From positions 186,001 to 250,000 of the forward strand of contig NZ_MBSS01000045.1 in the NCBI RefSeq assembly GCF_001695855.1: 64,000 nt of DNA. Direction: 5' to 3'. Source of the DNA: Ensifer sp. LC163 (GTDB lineage Bacteria; Pseudomonadota; Alphaproteobacteria; Rhizobiales; Rhizobiaceae). Made by a program: the position numbers and the translations under genes. Every line of letters begins with the position of its first letter. Within the stretch, counting starts at the first letter, position 1. Below, in pieces: positions 27,274-35,136 of the stretch. The notes under the pieces are model-generated. The model had not been told where the DNA came from, searched no databases, and worked only from the letters and a program-made list of their open reading frames with translations.

Positions 27274-27456
27274 TTATTCTAGCCGTTGACGTTCGCTATT
27301 TTTGCCTAAGCATTGATGCCTACCACCCGGCCAATGCAAAGTAGTAACCGCAGCTCACTTCAACCACGTGCACGGAGACCCGAAGGCGCCACAAAACGGA
27401 CGGCGGCATCGTAGCTGATTGACAGTGCCCGCAATACACTCTCACGTTTGCGTCAT

Positions 27457-27466
27457 TGATATATCA
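27457..27466. promoter_or_regulatory. Candidate GntR/FCD operator, site 1
   Basis: TGATATATCA, a perfect 10-base palindrome, 46 bases (start to start) upstream of an identical core. This length and AT-centred form suit GntR/FCD regulators. Confidence 0.5.
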
Positions 27467-27500
27467 GGTTGCTTGCCGCCCGCACCAAACCATGGCAATT

Positions 27501-27514
27501 TCTGATATATCAGA
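27501..27514. promoter_or_regulatory. Candidate GntR/FCD operator, site 2
   Basis: TCTGATATATCAGA, a perfect 14-base palindrome ending 15 bases before the GntR start codon, placed to allow autoregulation. Confidence 0.55.
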
Positions 27515-27529
27515 AGCGACAGGATGCGC

Positions 27530-28147
27530 ATGCCAGTTCACTCCCAGGCCCACCTCGCCTATCTCGTACTCGAGCGCCTCATCGTGACGCTCAAGCTTGA
27601 GCCCGGCATGCTGCTGACCGAAAAGCAGCTGATCGAGCTCGCCGGCCACGGACGAACGCCTGTGCGCGAGGCGATACAGAAACTCGCGTGGCAGGAACTG
27701 GTGGAGGTGCGTCCGCGCGTCGGGCTGCAGATCGCGACCCTCAGGCCCGACGACCGAGCCCATGTGATGCAAACCCGCAAGAACCTTGAGCCTCTCGCGG
27801 CCGCCTTGGTCGCAGAGCATGCCAGCCGACAGGCGCGCCGCGCAATGAAGGATTGCGCGGCCGAGATGAGCAAATGCGCGGATGCCGGCGACATGGAAGG
27901 CTTCCTGGTGGCCGACAAGGCCTTCGACGAACTGATGGAGGAGGCCTGCCCGAACAGGTTCCTGACAGCGGCCCTGGCGCCGCTGCAGACGCACGCTCGA
28001 CGAATCTGGTTTGCCGCTGCATCCATCGAGCGGATGCGCGGATCGGTCGACCGTCACGTTGAGGTGATCGACGCCATCGTCCGCGCCGACGCCGAGCAAG
28101 CGTCAGTGGCAATGTCGGGCCTGATGGACTACCTGGTACAGGACTGA
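27530..28147 (+). CDS. GntR-family transcriptional regulator (FCD subfamily)
   Basis: A 205-residue regulator. The winged helix-turn-helix (about 8-70) contains the family signature GRTPVREAIQKL and VRPRVGLQI, followed by an all-helical FCD ligand-binding domain (about 80-200). The ATG at 27530 was preferred to one at 27524 because AGGA lies 5 bases before it. Two TGATATATCA palindromes upstream are likely autoregulatory sites. The effector is probably a small carboxylate, by family only. Its stop faces the CoA-transferase remnant 4 bases away. Any control of the divergent caspase operon is unproven. Confidence 0.88.
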   Translation: MPVHSQAHLAYLVLERLIVTLKLEPGMLLTEKQLIELAGHGRTPVREAIQKLAWQELVEVRPRVGLQIATLRPDDRAHVMQTRKNLEPLAAALVAEHASRQARRAMKDCAAEMSKCADAGDMEGFLVADKAFDELMEEACPNRFLTAALAPLQTHARRIWFAAASIERMRGSVDRHVEVIDAIVRADAEQASVAMSGLMDYLVQD

Positions 28148-28151
28148 CACC

Positions 28152-28430
28152 TCATGCGATGGGCAACATGCTGCCGGTCTTCAGACGCCGCACGTGCCAG
28201 TCGAAAGCTTCTTCGAGAATATGCGGCGTCTGCCCCGCCCGCGTTGCCACGGCGCGCTTGAAATAATCCGCAAGCAGTTCGCGGTATTCCGGGTGACAAC
28301 AGTTGCCGACAATGATCGGCGCGCGCTCGCGCGGCGCAAGGCCGCGCAGGTCGGCCAGTCCATGCTCGGTGACCAGAATATCGACGTCAGCATGGCTCGT
28401 CCATGGGCCGCGACTGTCGCACAGATGCGA
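28152..28430 (-). pseudogene. C-terminal remnant of an acetyl-CoA hydrolase/CoA-transferase
   Basis: About 90 codons in one open frame with no usable start, ending in TGA at 28152-28154. The translation includes DILVTEHGLADLRGL, PRERAPIIVGNCCHPEYREL and a closing GSMLPIA, the signature C-terminal block of acetyl-CoA hydrolase/succinyl-CoA:acetate CoA-transferase enzymes (about 500 residues when complete). The 5' four fifths are missing; the homology stops where the fpr terminator begins. It is a decayed fragment, probably left by a deletion or by insertion of the neighbouring genes. Confidence 0.8.
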
Positions 28431-28431
28431 A

Positions 28432-28457
28432 AAAGGCGCATCCGATGATGCGCCTTT
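28432..28457 (-). terminator. Rho-independent terminator of fpr
   Basis: Perfect 11-base arms AAAGGCGCATC and GATGCGCCTTT around CGAT. On the minus strand the stem runs into TTTTTCGC, 38 bases beyond the fpr stop. Confidence 0.85.
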
Positions 28458-28494
28458 CCAAATACTGCGACGATGTTTCGTATCTTGTCGTCAG

Positions 28495-29307
28495 TTAGCC
28501 GACAAAAGCGCGCTCGATGACAAACTCGGCCGGCTTGTTGTTGGAGCCCTCAGTCAGGCCCGCAGCCTCGAGAATTTCCTTGGTGTCCTTAAGCATCGCC
28601 GTCGAACCGCAGATCATGCCGCGGTCGATGGCCGGGTCGAGCGGGGGAAGGCCGAGGTCTGCGAAGAACTTGCCGTTGACCATCAGATCGGTCACACGGC
28701 CCTTGAACGGATAGTCTTCGCGGGTCACCGTCGCATAGTGGCGAAGCTTGTCGCCGACGATCTCGTTCAGGAACTCGTGAGCGCGGATCTCCTCGACGAG
28801 GTCGAAGCCGTATTTCAGCTCGGCCACATCGCGGCAGGTGTGCGTGAGGATGACCTCCTCGAATTTCTCATAGGTCTCGGGGTCGCGGATCAGGCTGGCG
28901 AAAGGCGCAATGCCGGTGCCGGTCGAGAACATGTACAACCGGCGCCCGGGAACCAGTGCATCAAGCACCAGCGTGCCGGTCGGCTTCTTGCGCATCAGCA
29001 CCTTGTCGCCGGGCTTGATCGCCTGCAGGTGGGACGTCAGCGGACCATCGGGAACCTTGATCGAGAAGAACTCGAGTTCCTCGTCCCAGGCCGGGCTTGC
29101 GATCGAATAGGCGCGGTAGACCGGCTTGTCGCCGACCATCAAACCAATCATCGCAAATTCGCCGGAGCGGAAGCGGAACTCCGCAGGACGGGTCATGCGG
29201 AAGCGGAAGAGCCGATCCGTATAGTGGGTGACGCTCGTCACCGTCTCAACGAAGACACCTGCCGGTGCCTGGATCGCGAAATCTTCCGTTTTTGCCGGAG
29301 CATTCAT
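28495..29307 (-). CDS. fpr: Ferredoxin/flavodoxin--NADP+ reductase
   Basis: A 270-residue flavoenzyme of the bacterial FNR subclass that exchanges electrons between NADP(H) and ferredoxin or flavodoxin. The FAD motif RAYSIAS and nucleotide motif STGTGIAPFASL are present, as is the long C-terminal extension of this subclass ending FVIERAFVG. The start at 29305-29307 (MNAPAKT) was chosen by family length. It lies 145 bases after the DUF934 gene and may supply reducing power to the neighbouring sulfite reductase. Confidence 0.94.
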   Translation of the reverse strand: MNAPAKTEDFAIQAPAGVFVETVTSVTHYTDRLFRFRMTRPAEFRFRSGEFAMIGLMVGDKPVYRAYSIASPAWDEELEFFSIKVPDGPLTSHLQAIKPGDKVLMRKKPTGTLVLDALVPGRRLYMFSTGTGIAPFASLIRDPETYEKFEEVILTHTCRDVAELKYGFDLVEEIRAHEFLNEIVGDKLRHYATVTREDYPFKGRVTDLMVNGKFFADLGLPPLDPAIDRGMICGSTAMLKDTKEILEAAGLTEGSNNKPAEFVIERAFVG

Positions 29308-29452
29308 CGTGGCTACAGTCCTGTAAATGATGACCCTGTCTATCAACAATACGCGGATATTCCAAGCCGCGCTCAACGGGAAGGAATTCCCTTCTAAATA
29401 TAGTCGCTTTCGCGCATTTCGCCGTGCTTCACACTGTCGCGGTCAACACTGC

Positions 29453-29953
29453 TTAGGAAACACGCCGCCAGCTATAGGATCTGGCGTCGGTCGAGGGCTT
29501 TGCCGTCGGCTGGTAGTGATTGGCGATGCCAGGCAGCCGGCCCTCACTCAGACGCTTCAAGGCCGTGGCATTGGTTACCGCGAAACTGTCGATGCCGCAA
29601 CGCAGCATCAACGGGATCTGATCGATCAGCACATCACCGACCGCTCTCACCTCGCCGGCAAAACCAAGCCTGGCACGCAGCAGCGACGCATGGCTGAAAG
29701 CCCGCCCGTCATTAAAGGCCGGGAATGCGACCGCGACCAGCGCAATGCGATCGAGATGGGGCTGCAGCTTGGTAACGTCATCCGCCGGAGCGACGACCAC
29801 GCCCAGGCCGACCTCGTCCGTCTCGGTCACCTTGGCGAGAAACGTATCGAAGCCGAGTATCGCCTTCTCATTCGAACCCGCCTTGGTTTCCTCGTTTTCG
29901 ATGATCCATGGATCATCGCTCACAAAGCCGGTTTCTTTCCAGATTTTTGTCAT
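29453..29953 (-). CDS. DUF934 family protein of the sulfite-reduction operon
   Basis: A 166-residue cytoplasmic protein of the DUF934 family, which is regularly found next to cysI in Proteobacteria. Its role is not established; help with sulfite-reductase function or electron supply has been suggested from context. Visible blocks are DDPWIIENEE near the N-terminus and LLRARLGFAGEVRAVGDVLIDQ in the middle. It starts 16 bases after the cysI stop. Confidence 0.88.
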   Translation of the reverse strand: MTKIWKETGFVSDDPWIIENEETKAGSNEKAILGFDTFLAKVTETDEVGLGVVVAPADDVTKLQPHLDRIALVAVAFPAFNDGRAFSHASLLRARLGFAGEVRAVGDVLIDQIPLMLRCGIDSFAVTNATALKRLSEGRLPGIANHYQPTAKPSTDARSYSWRRVS

Positions 29954-29969
29954 GTTCGTTCCTCGCGCC

Positions 29970-31643
29970 TCAAGCGGCTTCCTGTGCGCTGCCGCCATAG
30001 AGCGCGTCCTTGAAGGGTTGCGGGCCGACACGACGGTACGCCTCAAGGAACGTTTCCGACTTGTCGTTGCGCAGCCCAAGATAGGTATCGACGATCGTTT
30101 CGATCGCGTCGGTCACCTTCTCGGGTTCGAAACCGCGACCGATGATCTCGCCGATCGACGTGTTCTCGTCGCCGGAGCCGCCGAGCGTGATCTGATAGAG
30201 CTCCGCACCCTTCTTCTCGACGCCGAGCAGACCGATGTGGCCAACATGGTGGTGGCCGCAGGCATTGATGCAGCCGGAGATCTTGATCTTCAACTCGCCA
30301 ATCTCGGCCTGGCGCTCGGGTGCTCCGAAACGGGTCGAGATCTCCTGTGCCACCGGAATGGAGCGCGCGTTTGCAAGCGCGCAGTAGTCGAGCCCGGGAC
30401 AGGCAATGATGTCGGTGATCAGGCCGGCATTGGCGGTCGCCAGGCCGGCAACCACGAGCGCCCGGTAAATCGGCTCCAGATCGGCCAGAGCCACATGCGG
30501 CAGGATCAGGTTCTGCTCATGGCTGACGCGGATCTCGTCGAAGGCATATTCCTCGGCGATATCGGCAACGGCTTCCATCTGCATATCCGTCGCGTCACCT
30601 GGAATGCCGCCGATCGGCTTCAGCGAGATGGTGACCATGCCGTAGTCCGGATGCTTGTGTGGCTGGACGTTCTGGTGAACCCAACGCGAAAATTCCGGAT
30701 CGGTCTTCTTCCAGCGCGCCAGGCTTTCCCAGCCTTCGGCGCGCGGCTCCAGCGCCGGCGGCGCGAAATAGGTGGAGATGGCCTGGATATCCGCTTCCGG
30801 AAGCTTCAGCTCCGTATCCTTCAGCGCCGCGAACTCGACCTCGACCTGACGGGAAAGCTCCTCGGCACCAGTTTCGTGAACGAGGATCTTGATGCGCGCC
30901 TTGTACTTGTTATCGCGGCGGCCATGCAGGTTGTACACGCGCATGATCGCCGTCGTGTAGGACAGAAGATCTTCTTCCGGCAGGAAGTCGCGGATCTTCT
31001 TGGCGATCATCGGCGTGCGGCCCTGTCCGCCGCCGACATAGACGGCAAAGCCGATCCGGCCGTTCTCATCCTTCTTCAGGTGCAGACCGATATCGTGCAC
31101 CTGGATCGCGGCGCGGTCGCGCTCGGCACCGGTCACGGCAATCTTGAACTTGCGCGGCAGGAACGAGAATTCCGGATGAACGCTCGACCACTGTCTCAGG
31201 ATTTCCGCATAAGGTCTTGGATCTGCGACTTCATCGGCTGCAGCACCAGCAAAGTGATCGGCCGTCACGTTGCGAATGCAATTGCCCGAGGTCTGCAGCG
31301 CATGCATTTCCACGCTTGCCAGTTCCTCCAGGATATCCGGCGTGTCGGAAAGACGCGGCCAGTTGTACTGGATATTCTGACGCGTGGTGAAATGGCCGTA
31401 GCCGCGATCGTACTTGCGCGCAATGTGCGCAAGCATGCGCATCTGGCGGCTCGACAGCGTGCCATAGGGGATCGCAACGCGAAGCATGTAGGCATGAAGC
31501 TGCAGATAGACGCCGTTCATCAGGCGCAGCGGCTTGAATGCGTCCTCGGCCAGCTCGCCGCTCAGACGGCGCTCGACCTGGTCGCGGAACTGCTCGACAC
31601 GCGAGGAAACGAAGGCATGATCGAATTCATCGTAACGGTACAT
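29970..31643 (-). CDS. cysI: Sulfite (nitrite/sulfite) reductase, haemoprotein subunit
   Basis: A 557-residue ferredoxin-type sirohaem/[4Fe-4S] reductase that makes sulfide for cysteine synthesis. Two ferredoxin-like half domains surround the cofactor ligands: C-x5-C in CPGLDYC and C-x3-C in CINAC, followed by GHHHVGHIG. RHFTTRQ-like substrate residues appear as GHFTTRQNIQ. It belongs to the cysG-DUF2849-cysI-DUF934 operon, with sirohaem supplied by CysG. Assimilatory nitrite reductases share the fold; the cys context favours sulfite. Confidence 0.92.
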   Translation of the reverse strand: MYRYDEFDHAFVSSRVEQFRDQVERRLSGELAEDAFKPLRLMNGVYLQLHAYMLRVAIPYGTLSSRQMRMLAHIARKYDRGYGHFTTRQNIQYNWPRLSDTPDILEELASVEMHALQTSGNCIRNVTADHFAGAAADEVADPRPYAEILRQWSSVHPEFSFLPRKFKIAVTGAERDRAAIQVHDIGLHLKKDENGRIGFAVYVGGGQGRTPMIAKKIRDFLPEEDLLSYTTAIMRVYNLHGRRDNKYKARIKILVHETGAEELSRQVEVEFAALKDTELKLPEADIQAISTYFAPPALEPRAEGWESLARWKKTDPEFSRWVHQNVQPHKHPDYGMVTISLKPIGGIPGDATDMQMEAVADIAEEYAFDEIRVSHEQNLILPHVALADLEPIYRALVVAGLATANAGLITDIIACPGLDYCALANARSIPVAQEISTRFGAPERQAEIGELKIKISGCINACGHHHVGHIGLLGVEKKGAELYQITLGGSGDENTSIGEIIGRGFEPEKVTDAIETIVDTYLGLRNDKSETFLEAYRRVGPQPFKDALYGGSAQEAA

Positions 31644-31657
31644 GTTGTATCGGTTCC

Positions 31658-31972
31658 TCAGGCAGCAAAGTTCGGGCCGGCGAGCCCATTGTATCCGGCG
31701 GCATAGGGGATCGAAGGGCCTTCGGCGCGGATGCGCTCGCGCATGCGCAGCGGCCGCAACGTGCCGTTGACTTCCTCGACGTCGACGACATTGACGTCCA
31801 CGACCTTGTTGTCGTCGAAGGCAAGCTTGCCTGTCGCTTCCAGCGCGGTGACTGCCTCGGCATGGCGGGCAATGAAGGCCTGCTGGAGCGATTCGACCCA
31901 GTTGCCCGAGGCATCCAGCCACACGGATATGCCATCCGAGAGCCGATTTGCCGTCAAAACCTTGTTCACCAT
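31658..31972 (-). CDS. DUF2849 family protein
   Basis: A 104-residue protein of the DUF2849 family, found between cysG and cysI in many Alphaproteobacteria; function unknown. It begins MVNKVLTANRLSDGISVWLD and ends in a Gly/Pro-rich tail. An adjacent GTG at 31973-31975 is an alternative start; AGGGA precedes both. Gaps of 10 and 14 bases to its neighbours indicate one operon. Confidence 0.87.
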   Translation of the reverse strand: MVNKVLTANRLSDGISVWLDASGNWVESLQQAFIARHAEAVTALEATGKLAFDDNKVVDVNVVDVEEVNGTLRPLRMRERIRAEGPSIPYAAGYNGLAGPNFAA

Positions 31973-31982
31973 CACGTTTCCC

Positions 31983-33443
31983 TTAGTTCAGAATCTGTTC
32001 GTTGCGCTGTTGAGCAGCTTCGATCTTCGTTTGCTTGACGGCGCGCTTGCCTGCCACCAGCGGTTCGGAACGCTCGAAATTCGCGCCTGCAACGGCATCG
32101 CCGATGATGACCATGACCGGTCCGGAAAGCTCGGTGCGGCCCTCCAGGTCCGGCAGGTCCTTAAGCGTGCCATGCAACAGGCGACGGTCGGCGCGGCTGG
32201 CGTTTTCGATCACAGCCACTGTGGTTTCCGCTGGCAGCCCCGCCTGCATCAGGCGACCGGCAACCGAAGCAGCGACGGTGCGGCCCATATAGACGGCGAT
32301 CGTGGCACCGGAAACGGCAAGCCGCGCCCAATCCGGCAGCACTTCGCCGGTCAGATCGTGGCCGGTGGTGAAGACCAGCGACGATGCGACACCGCGCAAG
32401 GTCAGCGGCAACTCGAAATCGGCGGCGGCGGCAAAGGCGGAGGTGATGCCAGGCACGATCTCATAGGTGATATCAGCTTCGCGCAGCGCCGCCATCTCTT
32501 CGCCGGCACGGCCGTAGACAAGCGGATCGCCGGACTTCAGGCGAACGACGCGCTTGCCCTCACCCGCGAGCCTTACCAGAAGCTGGTTGATCTCGTCTTG
32601 CGACTTCGTGTGGCAACCCTTGCGCTTACCGACGGAAAGCCGCTCGGCATCGCGGCGGCCCATGTCGACGATCGCCTGCGGTACAAGGGCATCATAGACG
32701 ATTGCATCGGCTTCCATCATCACGCGCTGGGCGCGCAGCGTCAGCAGATCCTCGGCGCCAGGACCGGCACCAACGAGCCAGACGTGGCCCGAGGCTGCGT
32801 GCGCGGCATCGAGCAGACGGGAGGCCTCGCGGCGCGCGGCGGCGACATCGCCAAGCGCAACCTTGTCGGCCACCGGCCCCTGGAAGAACCGGCGCCAGAA
32901 CAGGCGGCGCGCGACACCGCGCGGCACAAGACGATCGACGGCATCGCGATAACCGGCGGCGAGCGACGCAACGACACCGAGCGACGGCGACAGCAGTTGA
33001 TCGATCTGCGCCCGGATCATCTGGGCAAGCACCGGACCAGCGCCTTCGGTCCCGATCGCAACGGCGACCGGTGCGCGATTGACCAGCGCCGGTGTGAAGA
33101 AATCGCAGTAATCGGGCTGATCGACGGCGTTTGCCGGGATTTTCTGCTCGCGCGCGGCAATGACGATCTGCCGGTCCTCGGCGGCATCGCCGGTCGCGGC
33201 AAACACCAGAACGGCGCCCTCGAGCTGTTGCGGGTCGAAGGCCTCACGCACGGTTTCGATCGCCCGCTCGCGCAGGAACGTCTCGAAGTCAGCCTGAGGA
33301 GCATCCGCATAGACAACGATCGAGGCTTCGGTGTTCAGCAACAGCCGCAGCTTTGCAAAGGCCTCGTCGCCATTGCCGAATATCGGCACGCGCTTTTGCG
33401 CGACGCGAAAGAATGCGGGAAAGACGGAGAGCTGCTGCGACAT
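31983..33443 (-). CDS. cysG: Sirohaem synthase
   Basis: A 486-residue multifunctional enzyme that converts uroporphyrinogen III to sirohaem: N-terminal precorrin-2 dehydrogenase/ferrochelatase domain (about 1-210) and C-terminal uroporphyrinogen methyltransferase (about 220-465; VWLVGAGPGAEDLLTLRA, KSGDPLVYGRAGEE, PGITSAFAAAA). The nucleotide loop reads FGNGDEAFAKLRL, slightly off the usual GGG. The ATG at 33441-33443 starts the family-like sequence; the open frame upstream is not similar. Leads the sulfite-reduction operon. Confidence 0.94.
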   Translation of the reverse strand: MSQQLSVFPAFFRVAQKRVPIFGNGDEAFAKLRLLLNTEASIVVYADAPQADFETFLRERAIETVREAFDPQQLEGAVLVFAATGDAAEDRQIVIAAREQKIPANAVDQPDYCDFFTPALVNRAPVAVAIGTEGAGPVLAQMIRAQIDQLLSPSLGVVASLAAGYRDAVDRLVPRGVARRLFWRRFFQGPVADKVALGDVAAARREASRLLDAAHAASGHVWLVGAGPGAEDLLTLRAQRVMMEADAIVYDALVPQAIVDMGRRDAERLSVGKRKGCHTKSQDEINQLLVRLAGEGKRVVRLKSGDPLVYGRAGEEMAALREADITYEIVPGITSAFAAAADFELPLTLRGVASSLVFTTGHDLTGEVLPDWARLAVSGATIAVYMGRTVAASVAGRLMQAGLPAETTVAVIENASRADRRLLHGTLKDLPDLEGRTELSGPVMVIIGDAVAGANFERSEPLVAGKRAVKQTKIEAAQQRNEQILN

Positions 33444-33674
33444 ATTCTTGCAATCTGTTCCTTCTACAGGCTGCGCTGAATATCCCGCATCGCCCAGAGC
33501 AATTGAAGAAACAGAAATTTCAATGGCTTTCAGGCCACGTATTGTTTTGCTCGACCGTGCAGCATTTTGAGCAAATATCTCCGGAACGGCTTGCTGATGG
33601 CACTGTCCGCAGCCATTGCGCCCCAGGGGCAACCTCCGTTAAATGTCGCAAGACATCTGCCGGAGACTGAAGAC

Positions 33675-34262
33675 ATGACACAATCCGAACTGGCCGAACG
33701 GCTGCTGAACGTGATCGAGCAGGATATCCTGCCCTTGACCGAAAAGGGTGTCGCCGCGGGCAACAAGGTGTTCGGCGCCGCGATCCTGCGCAAATCGGAC
33801 CTTTCGCTCGTTCTCGCCGAGACGAACAACGAGACTGAAAACCCGCTCTGGCATGGCGAAGTGCACACGCTCAAGCGCTTCTACGAGATGGCGGAAAAGC
33901 CAGACACGCGCAATCTGATCTTCCTTTCGACGCACGAGCCCTGCTCGATGTGCCTGTCGGCGATCACCTGGGCGGGCTTCGACAATTTCTACTATTTCTT
34001 CAGCCACGAAGATTCGCGCGACAGCTTTTCCATTCCGCACGACCTGAAGATCCTGAAGGAAGTGTTTTTGCTTGAACCCGGCGGTTACGCGCAGAACAAC
34101 GCGTTCTGGAAGTCGTCCTCGATCGCGGCGCTCGCCAAGGATGCCGACCAGCCAACGCAGGCGAAGCTTGCAGCCCAGGATGCGCGCATCCGCGACCGCT
34201 ATCAGCACCTGTCCGACAGCTACCAGTCGGGCAAGAGCGACAACGCCATTCCGTTGAACTGA
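33675..34262 (+). CDS. Nucleoside/cytidine deaminase-family protein
   Basis: A 195-residue zinc deaminase. The active site shows HGE (H60-G-E62) and PCSMC (C90, C93). The C-terminal 80 residues are longer than in TadA or guanine deaminases. The substrate is unknown; TadA-type tRNA deamination is unlikely given the divergent sequence. The mazG gene begins 4 bases after the stop, so the two may share a role in cleaning up abnormal nucleotides, which is inference. Confidence 0.87.
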   Translation: MTQSELAERLLNVIEQDILPLTEKGVAAGNKVFGAAILRKSDLSLVLAETNNETENPLWHGEVHTLKRFYEMAEKPDTRNLIFLSTHEPCSMCLSAITWAGFDNFYYFFSHEDSRDSFSIPHDLKILKEVFLLEPGGYAQNNAFWKSSSIAALAKDADQPTQAKLAAQDARIRDRYQHLSDSYQSGKSDNAIPLN

Positions 34263-34266
34263 TCCC

Positions 34267-35100
34267 ATGGAACCATCACGCGATATCAAGGGCCTGCTCG
34301 ACATCATGGAGGCACTGCGGCACCCGGAAACCGGCTGCCCGTGGGACGTCGTCCAGACGTTCGAAACGATCAAGCCCTATACGATCGAAGAAGCCTACGA
34401 AGTGGCCGACGCAATCGAGCGCGGCGACATGCATGACCTTTGCGACGAGCTGGGCGACCTGCTGCTGCAGGTCGTGTTTCACGCCCGCATGGCCGAAGAG
34501 GCCGGCGAGTTCGCCTTTGGCGATGTCGTCGAGGCCGTCACGCGCAAGATGATCCGCCGCCACCCGCATGTCTTCGCCCGTTCGGACGCCGACACCCCGG
34601 AAGCGGTCAAAAGTCAGTGGGACCAGATCAAGCAGGCCGAAAAGGCCGAGCGCCAGGCACGACGTGCCAAGCGGGGCTTGCCGTCTGACGGCGCAGCCAG
34701 TCATCTGGGCTCGATACAGCGCAGCTTCCCGGCGCTCATCGAAGCACTGAAGCTGCAGGAGCGAGCGGCCAAGGTCGGCTTCGATTGGTCTGAACCGGAA
34801 CCTATTCTCGACAAGATCGAGGAAGAAATCGGCGAACTGCGCCAGGCATTGCGCGAAAAGGACCGTGCGAAGGTGGCCGATGAACTCGGCGACCTGATCT
34901 TTGCAGTGGTGAATATCGGCCGGCACGTCGGCACGGATCCGGAAATGGCGCTGCGCGGCACCAATACGAAGTTCCGCCGCCGCTTTGGCCACATAGAGCG
35001 CGAGCTCGAAGCCAGCGGCGAGACACTGGATGCGGCAACGTTGGAACGCATGGAAGAGCTCTGGCAGGCAGCCAAGGCGATCGAGCGGCAATTGGCCTGA
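34267..35100 (+). CDS. mazG: Nucleoside triphosphate pyrophosphohydrolase
   Basis: A 277-residue house-cleaning enzyme that converts NTPs to NMPs. Two MazG domains are visible (about 20-110 and 160-255), with metal-binding EExxE-type helices such as IEEAYEVADAIE and the DELGDLLLQVVFHA and DELGDLIFAVVNIG blocks. Full length for the E. coli-type enzyme. It follows the deaminase by 4 bases and is convergent with hflX. Confidence 0.95.
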   Translation: MEPSRDIKGLLDIMEALRHPETGCPWDVVQTFETIKPYTIEEAYEVADAIERGDMHDLCDELGDLLLQVVFHARMAEEAGEFAFGDVVEAVTRKMIRRHPHVFARSDADTPEAVKSQWDQIKQAEKAERQARRAKRGLPSDGAASHLGSIQRSFPALIEALKLQERAAKVGFDWSEPEPILDKIEEEIGELRQALREKDRAKVADELGDLIFAVVNIGRHVGTDPEMALRGTNTKFRRRFGHIERELEASGETLDAATLERMEELWQAAKAIERQLA

Positions 35101-35120
35101 GGCGCCAACCGCGCCTCAGG
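35096..35120. other. Hairpin over the mazG stop codon
   Basis: Perfect 10-base arms CCTGAGGCGC and GCGCCTCAGG with a 5-base loop; the left arm includes the mazG TGA. There is no T-run on the exit side in either direction, so the role is unclear. Confidence 0.5.
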
Positions 35121-35136
35121 TAAAAACTAAAAACGC

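Larger units (their letters stand above)
27194..27529. other. Intergenic region between the caspase operon and the GntR gene
   Basis: 336 bases with no convincing gene. It holds the palindrome at 27254-27273 nearer the operon and two TGATATATCA sites nearer the GntR gene. A TTGACA hexamer occurs at 27419-27424 on the plus strand, and a TTGACG at 27233-27238 on the minus strand; neither has a clear -10. I could not fix either promoter. Confidence 0.5.

Noticed and set aside
28181-28441. 86-codon minus-strand frame in the CoA-transferase remnant
   Set aside because: It is in a different frame from the recognisable CoA-transferase residues and has no similarity.
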